From positions 1 through 5,056 of the forward strand of contig DATEQV010000084.1 of the NCBI GenBank assembly GCA_035272265.1: a DNA stretch of 5,056 bases. Reading direction: 5' to 3'. Within the stretch, counting starts at the first letter, position 1; every line of letters starts with the position of its first letter. The notes under the pieces are model-generated. The model was given only the letters and a program-made list of their open reading frames with translations. It made no database searches and was not told the DNA's origin. Source of the DNA: Acidisphaera sp035272265 (GTDB taxonomy: Bacteria; Pseudomonadota; Alphaproteobacteria; Acetobacterales; Acetobacteraceae). Positions 1 through 4,487 of this stretch are shown here, one piece after another. The position numbers and the translations under genes are program-made.

Positions 1-1
1 G

Positions 2-55
2 GCCGGCCGCGGGTTCTACGACTACCGCACCGACCCGCCCAAGCCGACGCGCTGA
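2..55 (+). CDS. 3-hydroxyacyl-CoA dehydrogenase, C-terminal end (partial)
   Basis: Only the last 17 codons are in the window, reading AGRGFYDYRTDPPKPTR and then TGA. The G-R-G-F-Y-D-Y string matches the conserved C-terminal motif (GxKxGxGFYDY) of 3-hydroxybutyryl/3-hydroxyacyl-CoA dehydrogenases, which oxidise 3-hydroxyacyl-CoA with NAD(P) in the cytoplasm, in fatty acid or butyrate/PHB metabolism. The catalytic and Rossmann parts lie outside the window, so neither the exact subfamily nor whether the gene is intact can be judged. It is followed after about 28 bp by a fragment of an unrelated gene (purA) in another frame. A fragment, rather than the real gene end, is possible because the neighbourhood is full of broken genes. 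Confidence 0.7.
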   Translation, partial: AGRGFYDYRTDPPKPTR

Positions 56-83
56 CGTCGAACGCCGACAGCCGCGCGCGGCT

Positions 84-218
84 GAAGCCAACCTGCCGGC
101 GCAGGCGGTCAAATATGTCTGGCGGATCGAGGAGCTAGCCGAGACCCCGGTCACGCTACTGTCCACCAGCCGCGAGCGCGACGACACCATTCTGGTGCGC
201 CGCCCGTTCGAGAACTGA
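84..218 (+). pseudogene. purA: adenylosuccinate synthetase 3' fragment
   Basis: About 44 codons ending in TGA at 216-218 read like the extreme C-terminus of adenylosuccinate synthetase: N-L-P-A-Q-A-V-K-Y-V, then R-I-E-E-L, then LLSTSRERDDTILVRRPF. The enzyme joins IMP and aspartate using GTP in AMP synthesis and is normally about 430 residues; the rest is absent. The frame stays open back to the left edge, but upstream of about position 84 the translation no longer resembles PurA and instead overlaps, in another frame, the dehydrogenase end at 2-55. No ATG, GTG or TTG opens the frame within the homologous part, and no ribosome binding site is seen. I read it as a transferred or rearranged 3' remnant. 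A chimeric assembly join near 56-83 is the main alternative. Confidence 0.72.
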
Positions 219-222
219 AGCG

Positions 223-258
223 GTGGCCGGCCCGAGGGTCGTTCCCGCGGCCGGCCAC
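223..258. terminator. bidirectional hairpin between convergent genes
   Basis: A perfect 10-bp inverted repeat, GTGGCCGGCC at 223-232 and GGCCGGCCAC at 249-258, encloses a 16-nt loop. It lies 4 bp after the purA-fragment stop and 10 bp after the dodecin stop, which face each other. On the plus strand the stem is followed by GGTGTTTCGTT, a modest T-rich run. On the minus strand the tail is weak. Position and stem strength support termination in both directions. Confidence 0.55.
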
Positions 259-268
259 GGTGTTTCGT

Positions 269-472
269 TCAGTCCTCGAGGACGAAGGTCACTTCCATCG
301 TGACGCGAAATTCCGAGATCTTGCCGTTGGAGACGGCTGCCTTCATGTCCTCCACGCGCAAGCCGGTGATCCCGCGCAGCGTCTTGCTGGCGCGCGTGAG
401 CCCCTCGCGAACCGCGGCGTCGAAGCCATCGGGAGACGACGCGGTGATCTTGGACACAGTCGCGACTGCCAT
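269..472 (-). CDS. dodecin family protein
   Basis: The 67-residue product has the length and pattern of dodecins, small proteins that form hollow dodecamers and bind flavins (and CoA in some members) as a cytoplasmic store or buffer. Visible family features are the beta strand ATVSKITASS, the helix with A-S-K-T-L-R at 28-33, the N-G-K-I turn at 49-52, and the ending E-V-T-F-V-L-E-D. The start is set by AGGAGG five bases before the ATG. The flavin-stacking tryptophan of characterised dodecins is missing: the aligned places hold Gly37 and Arg39, and there is no Trp in the whole protein. Ligand binding may therefore differ. The gene appears monocistronic, with a hairpin just after the stop and a candidate promoter upstream. 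Identification as a dodecin is firm; flavin binding is not. Confidence 0.92.
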   Translation of the reverse strand: MAVATVSKITASSPDGFDAAVREGLTRASKTLRGITGLRVEDMKAAVSNGKISEFRVTMEVTFVLED

Positions 473-477
473 CTGTT

Positions 478-483
478 CCTCCT
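478..483 (-). promoter_or_regulatory. ribosome binding site of the dodecin gene
   Basis: AGGAGG on the minus strand, five bases from the ATG at 472, is a full-strength Shine-Dalgarno sequence. It fixes the start of the dodecin gene. Confidence 0.85.
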
Positions 484-530
484 GCGTTGGTCGGGCCGGG
501 TTTCCTGGTCGGCGGGCGCCTGACCGACGG

Positions 531-558
531 AGTGTAGAGCAGTTTCCTCTCGGCCCAA
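531..558 (-). promoter_or_regulatory. candidate sigma-70-type promoter for dodecin
   Basis: Reading on the minus strand, TTGGGC (558-553) and TACACT (536-531) are separated by 16 bases. This would place transcription start near 525 and give a 5' leader of about 50 nt ending in the AGGAGG site. The boxes match the consensus only in part (about four of six each), so this is a weak call supported mainly by its position. Confidence 0.33.
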
Positions 559-651
559 CTGGTTCGTTTGGGTCGCAGGATGACGGTTTGCGATCCCGGC
601 CGGTTTGGCCCAGGATCGCGGCAACCGCTGCTGGCGGCGGATTCCGCCGGC

Positions 652-756
652 TCGACCGTGCCCGAGGCGGTGCTCGGCATCGTCTCGCTGATCCTGTGGT
701 CGCCGATCCTGATCATGCGCGCCTCCAGCCACGGCGACGGCGTCATTGCGGGCTCG
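652..756 (+). pseudogene. fragment resembling a Kup-type potassium transporter
   Basis: The plus frame reads STVPEAVLGIVSLILW, then S-P-I-L-I-M-R-A, then a H-G-D-G-V-I-A string. Kup family transporters (membrane K+ uptake) have near their N-terminus a segment of the form VLGxxSLIxW, about ten hydrophobic residues ending near KY, then xIxRADNxGEGGxxAL. The piece fits that order but lacks about ten residues between the W and the I-M-R, and has S-S in place of D-N. No Kup sequence is recognisable before 652, and the match stops where the IS fragment begins at about 755. An ATG at 580 would open this frame, but the first 24 codons are unlike the family. I infer a small, internally deleted relic; the match is short and from memory. 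Confidence 0.42.
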
Positions 757-902
757 TGGCGCACCCGCCGACGCTGATCTCATGTGACTGGACGCTACCG
801 TCCACTCCGGCCAGTTCCACGAGGACCCGCCACTTCATCCCGCTCTCCTGGTCCGCCGCGATCAGGTCGATCCGTAGCACCCCCCAGGTTATGGACGGTC
901 TC
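755..902 (-). mobile_element. ISKra4-like insertion sequence end, copy 1 (transposase start only)
   Basis: On the minus strand this piece begins with the presumed IS terminus GAGACCGTCCATAACC (902-887). From an ATG at 838 it encodes MKWRVLVELAGVDGSVQSHE, then I-S-V-G-G-C-A-T. This is the N-terminal start I recognise from ISKra4-family transposases. After codon 28 the family sequence stops; the frame runs three more codons to a TGA at 745-743, inside the Kup-like fragment. The piece is a direct repeat of 4340-4487, with 13 mismatches and no gaps over 148 bp. Full-length transposases of the family have several hundred residues, so this copy is dead. It abuts, and presumably disrupted, the transposase fragment at 901-1035. 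Confidence 0.72.
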
Positions 903-1035
903 AGGAGTTGATCTCGCCCAAATACAGAACGTGACGCTGCACAACGCGGCCACCTGCAAGACGCTTGTTCTCGACGACGCTCCAATAGTCGTGCGTCTTG
1001 CCGTCTTTCTTGCGCGGGGTCTTTCGCAAAAACAT
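901..1035 (-). pseudogene. IS1634-like transposase, N-terminal fragment
   Basis: From ATG at 1035 the minus strand encodes 44 residues including K-K-D-G-K-T-H-D-Y-W-S-V-V-E-N-K-R, then GGRVVQRHVLYLGEINS. The YWSVVENxR and GGRVVQRxVLYLGEIN strings are the N-terminal signature of a family of DDE transposases, as I remember it the IS1634/IS4-like group. The family protein continues for several hundred residues past G-E-I-N. Here it stops at a TGA made at the junction with the ISKra4-like terminus: the T is from this gene and the GA from the IS. Insertion of that IS into this gene, followed by loss of the remainder, is the simplest reading. The left end of this element should lie between about 1036 and 1150, but I cannot define its terminal repeat. 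Confidence 0.68.
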
Positions 1036-1094
1036 GATCGCGCGAATCTAGTCGTGAGAATCCGCGTCTGGGAACAGGGTAGGTCTTCACTACA

Positions 1095-1106
1095 GCCAAA
1101 TTTGGC
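1095..1106. repeat. 12-bp perfect palindrome
   Basis: GCCAAATTTGGC lies about 60 bp upstream of the IS1634-like start codon, in a stretch noticeably more AT-rich than its surroundings. It could be an operator for that transposase or part of the IS end. No regulator is identified. Confidence 0.3.
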
Positions 1107-1115
1107 AGCTCTCGG

Positions 1116-1144
1116 CAAATGCTTTCCCAGGATATCAAATGCTT
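1116..1144. repeat. direct repeat CAAATGCTT, 20-bp period
   Basis: CAAATGCTT occurs at 1116-1124 and again at 1136-1144, each followed by one base and CC. The spacing is close to two helical turns. It sits upstream of the IS1634-like fragment and may belong to the end of that element, for example as transposase binding sites, or to an operator. Function is unknown. Confidence 0.4.
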
Positions 1145-1159
1145 ACCGAAATGCACCTG

Positions 1160-1197
1160 GCTGAAAATCGCTCTTCAGCGGAGCGAATCCGCGAAGA
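1160..1197 (-). terminator. terminator of the DUF6600 gene
   Basis: Four bases past the TAG of the large minus-strand gene, TCTTCGCGGA and TCCGC(T)GAAGA can pair over 10 bp with a single bulged T and a five-base TTCGC loop (1172-1197). A short run with four Ts follows (GCGATTTTC). Position and shape fit an intrinsic terminator, although the T tract is interrupted and offset. Confidence 0.5.
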
Positions 1198-1201
1198 CGG
1201 G

Positions 1202-2968
1202 CTAGGGCTCAGTCCGCCGAAGACCAGAGTGCGGCGGCGGAGCCGGCGCGTAGAGCGGAGCCACCCGGTACACCGCGCGCGGCGGGCTCGGAGCACTTGG
1301 CCAGGGCGGCGTTGGAACCGCTCTGAGACCTGGGACATCGGCCCGGTCGCGTTCGGCGGGCGGCGCGTACGGCGGCAGCGCGGGCGCACGGAACGCCGAC
1401 GAGCTTGGCGGGCCGAAGCCGGCGGCCGCAGGTCCAGGCCTCGCGGTTGGGACAGCCGGCGCCGGCGGCCGAAGGACGATCGGACTGACCGCGCGTCCCA
1501 AGCCTGGACGGAATTGCGGTCCAGGCGCCGGCAAGCGCGCGGCCGCCATCGCTGCGGCGCCGCCCGGGAGGTGTAGCCGCGTCGCAAGACTGGCAGTCAG
1601 ACCGACGGCACCGACGGCGGGCAACACGGGCAGGCGCTCGAAGACCGGGCGGAAGTCGGCAAAGCGATCGGCCGCGATCGGTTGCGCAGCGCCTGCCGCC
1701 GGATGCGACGACGCCATCGCCGCCGCTTGCATCGCCGTGATCGCATCGCGGTTCGCCAACCGCTCGATCGCGACGTCGCGGACGTAGCTGCGGTCCTCGT
1801 AGCGGCGCACGACCTCGTCGACATCCGCGACGTAGGGTCCGTTGACCGCGCGGATAAACGCGGGTCCGGCATGGAACCACGGAAAGTAGGGTTCATGGGG
1901 CCCGAGCGGCGCCCATGCGATCAGGCCCGTGGCCTCAAAAAAGCTGACCAGGGCCGGCGCGTAGGTCGGATGCCACGCTGCGCCGAAGGCACCCGGTAGC
2001 CAGGCCCACCGGCCGCCCAACCGAGCCCAACGCCCGTAGTGGAACGGCACGAACCCCCAAGGCTCGGCGTCGATCCAGGTCCAGCCCCAAGCGCCGACGT
2101 AGCCCCACGTGCCTTGCTGGTAGGGCACCCAGGACAGCTCGACCGGCGGATACCAGACCGGGCCATACTCCGGCACCTCGCCCCACGTGCCGTAAGCCGC
2201 CAGATCGCTGCCGCCCGGCATTGAGAGCACGGCTGCCGGCGGCGCCATACCCTGCGGAACCGCGGGCTGGCAGAACGCCGCTGCATCACGCACGAAATCG
2301 TCCGCCCACAGGGCGTCGACCCGGCCGGTGAACTGCTCGGCCCCTTCGATCGTCGCCGTCTGGCTCTTGCCGACCTGCAGGCCGACATTGGCGCCGTCGA
2401 TTTCGGCCGCGCCATCGATCACGCTCACCTCGGTCGGTTGCTCGGTGTCCCCGGCGGCAATCGCGTAGCAGCCGGCCGACACGAATCTGACCAGCCCGCG
2501 CGGCGTCAGGACCGTCCAGCTCTCGTTCTGGCCGAGTGATACGAGGCGGATCAGCACCCCGCCTTGTGGCACACTCGCCACAAAGCCTTGGCCGCTCAAC
2601 TCGTCGATATCAACCTCAGTGGCGCCGTTTAGCACTATGGCATTGGCACTGATTTCCAGCTGTGCGCGCGCGTCCGGTTGGGTCCAGAACGCGTCGCCTT
2701 CGGTGACTGGAAGATTGGATGTCGCCGTGTCCCAGTGCTCCGCATCCGGAGCGTGCCAGGACACACTGCCCTGCAACTTCGACAGGCGGCCGACGCGGTC
2801 TGGCACCGTCGCCTCGGCTGCTTCGCCGGGCTGAGCCGACGCGCCGCCGGGCGGCGATCCTGCGACGGGCGGAGCGAGCGACTGAGCTAAGACCGCGATG
2901 GGCGACAGCGCCGTGATTGCGCCCAGCACCGTCGCCGCCAGTCGAACTCCGCGCCGACGCAGTTTCAC
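1202..2968 (-). CDS. secreted FecR-domain / DUF6600 protein
   Basis: The product has 588 residues. A Sec signal peptide covers residues 1-28: R-R-R near the start, a hydrophobic core, then A-V-L-A before Q29. A low-complexity linker follows to about 55. Residues 58-190 resemble a FecR domain (V-G-R-L-S-K-L-Q-G-S-V-S-W at the start, TVLTPRGLVRFVSAG at 152-166). Residues 257-365 are the tryptophan- and tyrosine-rich DUF6600 type, with TWGYVGAWGWTWIDAEPWGF at 287-306 and H-Y-G-R-W-A-R-L-G-G-R-W-A-W at 310-323. From about 450 to the end the chain is rich in Pro and Ala and probably disordered. The start is GTG, with GGAG seven bases upstream; it is the only start that includes the signal peptide. 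The protein is probably periplasmic or outer-membrane associated. No sigma factor or TonB receptor lies nearby, so a FecR-type signalling role is not supported. The molecular function of this family is not known to me. Confidence 0.88.
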   Translation of the reverse strand: MKLRRRGVRLAATVLGAITALSPIAVLAQSLAPPVAGSPPGGASAQPGEAAEATVPDRVGRLSKLQGSVSWHAPDAEHWDTATSNLPVTEGDAFWTQPDARAQLEISANAIVLNGATEVDIDELSGQGFVASVPQGGVLIRLVSLGQNESWTVLTPRGLVRFVSAGCYAIAAGDTEQPTEVSVIDGAAEIDGANVGLQVGKSQTATIEGAEQFTGRVDALWADDFVRDAAAFCQPAVPQGMAPPAAVLSMPGGSDLAAYGTWGEVPEYGPVWYPPVELSWVPYQQGTWGYVGAWGWTWIDAEPWGFVPFHYGRWARLGGRWAWLPGAFGAAWHPTYAPALVSFFEATGLIAWAPLGPHEPYFPWFHAGPAFIRAVNGPYVADVDEVVRRYEDRSYVRDVAIERLANRDAITAMQAAAMASSHPAAGAAQPIAADRFADFRPVFERLPVLPAVGAVGLTASLATRLHLPGGAAAMAAARLPAPGPQFRPGLGRAVSPIVLRPPAPAVPTARPGPAAAGFGPPSSSAFRAPALPPYAPPAERDRADVPGLRAVPTPPWPSAPSPPRAVYRVAPLYAPAPPPHSGLRRTEP

Positions 2969-3324
2969 ACTGAGGCTCCGCCTGCGCGTTCAACCGGTTT
3001 TACCGCCGTGTCAAAGCAGTCTCGCATCGACTGTATTCCCACCTCGCGTGTGGGATGGTCCCCGCCGTCCAGGCTGGGTGACGGAAGGCGCGGATGGTGC
3101 GTCCTCGCCGGCCGATACGGTGACGATTGGGCAGCACCATTTATTCCCCTTCAGCCGCCGTCGGTGCCGGAATGGGTCAGCTCCGGGGCCCGCAACCATC
3201 TTGATGCCGCCGACTGGTTAAGGAAAAGCTAGCAGCTCCGTCCAGCCAGTTTATCGCAACTGCGGACGCTTCTGCTCCCCAGAGCTACGCGGCCGCGAAG
3301 CGACCTGAACGATGCGGCGTGGGC
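2969..3324. other. intergenic stretch without a convincing gene
   Basis: These 356 bp lie upstream of the DUF6600 gene and presumably hold its promoter and leader. On the minus strand they contain GGAG (2979-2976), the ribosome binding site for the GTG start, and a perfect TTGACA (3014-3009). The TTGACA has no good -10 box at 16-18 bp. A six-base stem, TCCCAC/GTGGGA (3037-3055), has a 7-nt loop. Open frames across the region on both strands show no recognisable domain and no ribosome binding site. The composition is mixed, and 3205-3260 is less GC-rich. It may include ends of lost elements. Confidence 0.5.
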
Positions 3325-3603
3325 TTATTGTTGAGCCGAAGCTTGCCACCGCTCAGGCGGGCTGGCCAGCTCGCCCCGCGATCGCCGCACTTGGCGCAGC
3401 TCCGCGTTGAGCTGCGACACGTCGGCATTGGTGTAGGCGAACACGAACCGGCTGGCCCGCGGATCGGCCGCGCCGTCCGCCGTCCAGCGGGCGACCAAGG
3501 CGGCCCGTGCCGCTCCCTGGTCCGCCGTCCAGGTGATCCCGCCATGCCGCTCGTAGGCGGCGACCGCGCTGTCGAACCGCCCCTCCGCCAGGTCCCGCGA
3601 CGC
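3325..3603 (-). pseudogene. TraA/MobA-type conjugative relaxase-helicase fragment
   Basis: About 80 codons on the minus strand (3603-3364) resemble the internal helicase part of Ti/RP4-like TraA relaxases: D-L-A-E-G-R-F-D-S-A-V-A-A-Y-E-R-H-G at the start, A-L-V-A-R-W-T-A-D in the middle, then FVFAYTNADVSQLNAELR. In the family this segment (of the form xxLAYTNxDVxxLNxxxR) precedes the last RecD-like helicase motifs of a protein of about 1,000 residues. After G-E-L-A (3364) the family match ends. The frame then runs 12 unrelated codons to a stop at 3325-3327. Upstream it collides with an aminotransferase fragment on the other strand. There is no start or ribosome binding site. It is a relic of a plasmid or integrative conjugative element. 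Confidence 0.62.
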
Positions 3604-3621
3604 TTGCTGGGCGGCGCCAAT

Positions 3622-3825
3622 CCGAACGCGCCCACCTCGCCGGCCGCCCAAGCAGCGGCGTTGTCGCGCGGCATCGCCGTCTATCCGATGGCCGGCACGA
3701 TCGACGGCACGCTCGGCGAGCACTTGATCGTCGCCCCGTCGTACATCGCGCCGGCGGTCGACATCGCGACCATCGTCGATCGGCGCGGCGAGGCGGTGGA
3801 CGCCGCCGTGGGCCGCGGTCAGTAG
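3622..3825 (+). pseudogene. class III aminotransferase, C-terminal fragment
   Basis: The plus frame ending in TAG at 3823-3825 reads AAALSRGIAVYPMAGTIDGT, then L-G-E-H-L-I-V-A-P-S-Y-I, then D-I-A-T-I-V-D-R-R-G-E-A-V-D-A-A-V. This is the ending of PLP-dependent class III (omega-amino acid / aspartate aminotransferase family) enzymes, whose usual form is ARGLIVYPxGGTxDGxxGDHxLLAPPF followed by a helix with an I-V-x-R-L. Roughly the last 65 of about 450 residues remain; the lysine that binds PLP is absent. The 5' side joins the relaxase fragment within about 3604-3630. The stop overlaps the 3' end of the convergent lipoprotein gene by 7 bp, so this end may be in its original place while the rest of the gene was lost. 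Substrate cannot be told. Confidence 0.68.
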
Positions 3826-3980
3826 CCCCCGCCGCCTCCGCCGCCTCCGCCGCCTGTCAGGCCGTCGCCGGCCGCGGACCCCTGATGCACGGTCGATGCG
3901 TTGTCCTGCGAGAGGGTGCAGGCACTCAGCGCGAGTACAACGCCGGTCAGCGTTATCAGGGTGATCGCCAAAGTGCGCAT
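3819..3980 (-). CDS. small lipoprotein with a poly-glycine tail
   Basis: The 53-residue product starts with a lipoprotein signal peptide: M-R-T, a hydrophobic stretch (LAITLITLTGVVLALSAC), and a lipobox L-S-A-C with Cys21 as the modified residue. The mature part is only 33 residues: a polar Ser/Thr/Asp-rich stretch, then ten consecutive glycines and a terminal tyrosine. It should be anchored by lipid to the outer or inner membrane. The start is chosen because GAGGAG lies five bases upstream and because it gives a perfect signal peptide. The same frame extends to an ATG at 4259, but the added residues look like random coding. Its end overlaps the aminotransferase fragment on the other strand. 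I do not recognise the family; function is unknown. Confidence 0.8.
   Translation of the reverse strand: MRTLAITLITLTGVVLALSACTLSQDNASTVHQGSAAGDGLTGGGGGGGGGGY
3831..3854. repeat. 9-bp tandem repeat encoding glycines
   Basis: GCCGCCTCC is repeated 2.7 times (3831-3839, 3840-3848, 3849-3854). On the minus strand it encodes eight of the ten terminal glycines of the lipoprotein. Gain or loss of a unit would change the tail by three glycines without a frameshift. Confidence 0.8.
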
Positions 3981-3985
3981 GGTCA

Positions 3986-3991
3986 CTCCTC
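3986..3991 (-). promoter_or_regulatory. ribosome binding site that fixes the lipoprotein start
   Basis: GAGGAG on the minus strand, five bases before the ATG at 3980, decides in favour of the 53-residue lipoprotein over the longer in-frame reading from 4259. Confidence 0.8.
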
Positions 3992-4242
3992 GATCGCGAA
4001 GACGCGCGGCCGCACCGACGCGGCCCAAGACAAGCGACGACTGGGACGGGCCTTCTATTCCGTCGCAGGCGAAAATTGACTCGCGCGCTGACGCCGCGAG
4101 CCGGCGACTCGTCGTCCATCGCCAGTCTGTGCGGCGTTCAGAGCCCCGCACGTTCGACAGCCGACTCCGGGTGTCCCCTGGGTTGATCCATCTCACCCGA
4201 CATACCCCAGACGAACGACTCCCCCGCCCGCCCAGTGTCACG

Positions 4243-4487
4243 TTGCTCGGTCTGCGCATGAAGCAGATGGTGTTGCAGCCCGGCCAGGGTCTTCTTGCTT
4301 TCTGCCAGCGTCAGCCCAGCGTTCGGCCGAAGAATCGACCGTGGCGCAGCCGCCGACGCTGATTTCATGGGACTGGACGCTACCGTCCGCTCCGGCCAGT
4401 TCCATGACGACCCGCCACTTCATCCCGGTCTCCTGGTCCGCCGGGACCAGGCCGGTCCGTAGCACCCAGCAGGTTATGGACGGTCTC
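4243..4487 (-). mobile_element. ISKra4-like insertion sequence fragment, copy 2 (frameshifted transposase)
   Basis: From the presumed terminus GAGACCGTCCATAACC at 4487-4472, the minus strand reads into a transposase start at ATG 4423: M-K-W-R-V-V-M-E-L-A-G-A-D-G-S-V, then SHEISVGGCATVDSSAER (to about 4320). The family continues I-G-L-T-L-A-E. Here that sequence reappears in another frame as GLTLAESKKTLAGLQHHLLH and A-Q-T-E-Q. The break is explained by loss of two bases after the Arg codon, where CGC-TGGG stands in place of a CGC-ATT-GGG pattern. Family similarity ends at about 4243, where the zinc-binding and DDE parts should follow. It is inactive. The first 148 bp repeat copy 1 at 755-902. 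It is joined to the end of the DUF899 gene. Confidence 0.78.

Noticed and set aside
1..256. GGCCGGCC octamer at both 1-8 and 249-256, considered as a duplication or cloning boundary
   Set aside because: The octamer is expected by chance in such GC-rich DNA, the flanks do not match, and the second is part of the terminator stem.
156..764. Long minus-strand open frame (202 codons) across purA tail, dodecin and Kup-like region
   Set aside because: It is antisense or out of frame to the clearly recognisable dodecin, is Arg/Pro-rich, and shows no family motifs. It is a typical high-GC shadow.
343..783. Minus-strand frame of 146 codons overlapping dodecin
   Set aside because: It is out of frame with dodecin, and the composition is that of an off-frame translation.
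1135..1587. Arg-rich frames on both strands over the end of the DUF6600 gene
   Set aside because: They are frame shadows of the Pro/Ala-rich tail codons, with no start signal or recognisable domain.
3009..3014. TTGACA as the -35 box of a promoter for the DUF6600 gene
   Set aside because: No acceptable -10 box lies 16-18 bp downstream on the minus strand (GAACGC is there), so a promoter cannot be supported from this alone.
3037..3055. TCCCAC/GTGGGA stem as a terminator or operator
   Set aside because: It has only six base pairs, a 7-nt loop, no T tract and no adjacent gene end. It is too weak to call.
3831..3854. Possible CRISPR-like or regulatory array at the GCCGCCTCC repeats
   Set aside because: The units are 9 bp, contiguous and in frame with glycine codons. 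They are a coding microsatellite, not spaced repeats.
4138..4242. Continuation of the shifted transposase frame (beyond H-A-Q-T-E-Q) as real protein
   Set aside because: Family similarity ends at about 4243. The following residues do not resemble ISKra4 transposases or any domain I know.
3819..4259. 146-residue version of the lipoprotein starting at 4259
   Set aside because: The extra N-terminal residues are low-complexity Arg/Ser-rich, would bury the signal peptide inside the protein, and lack a ribosome binding site. The ATG at 3980 has GAGGAG and a perfect lipobox.
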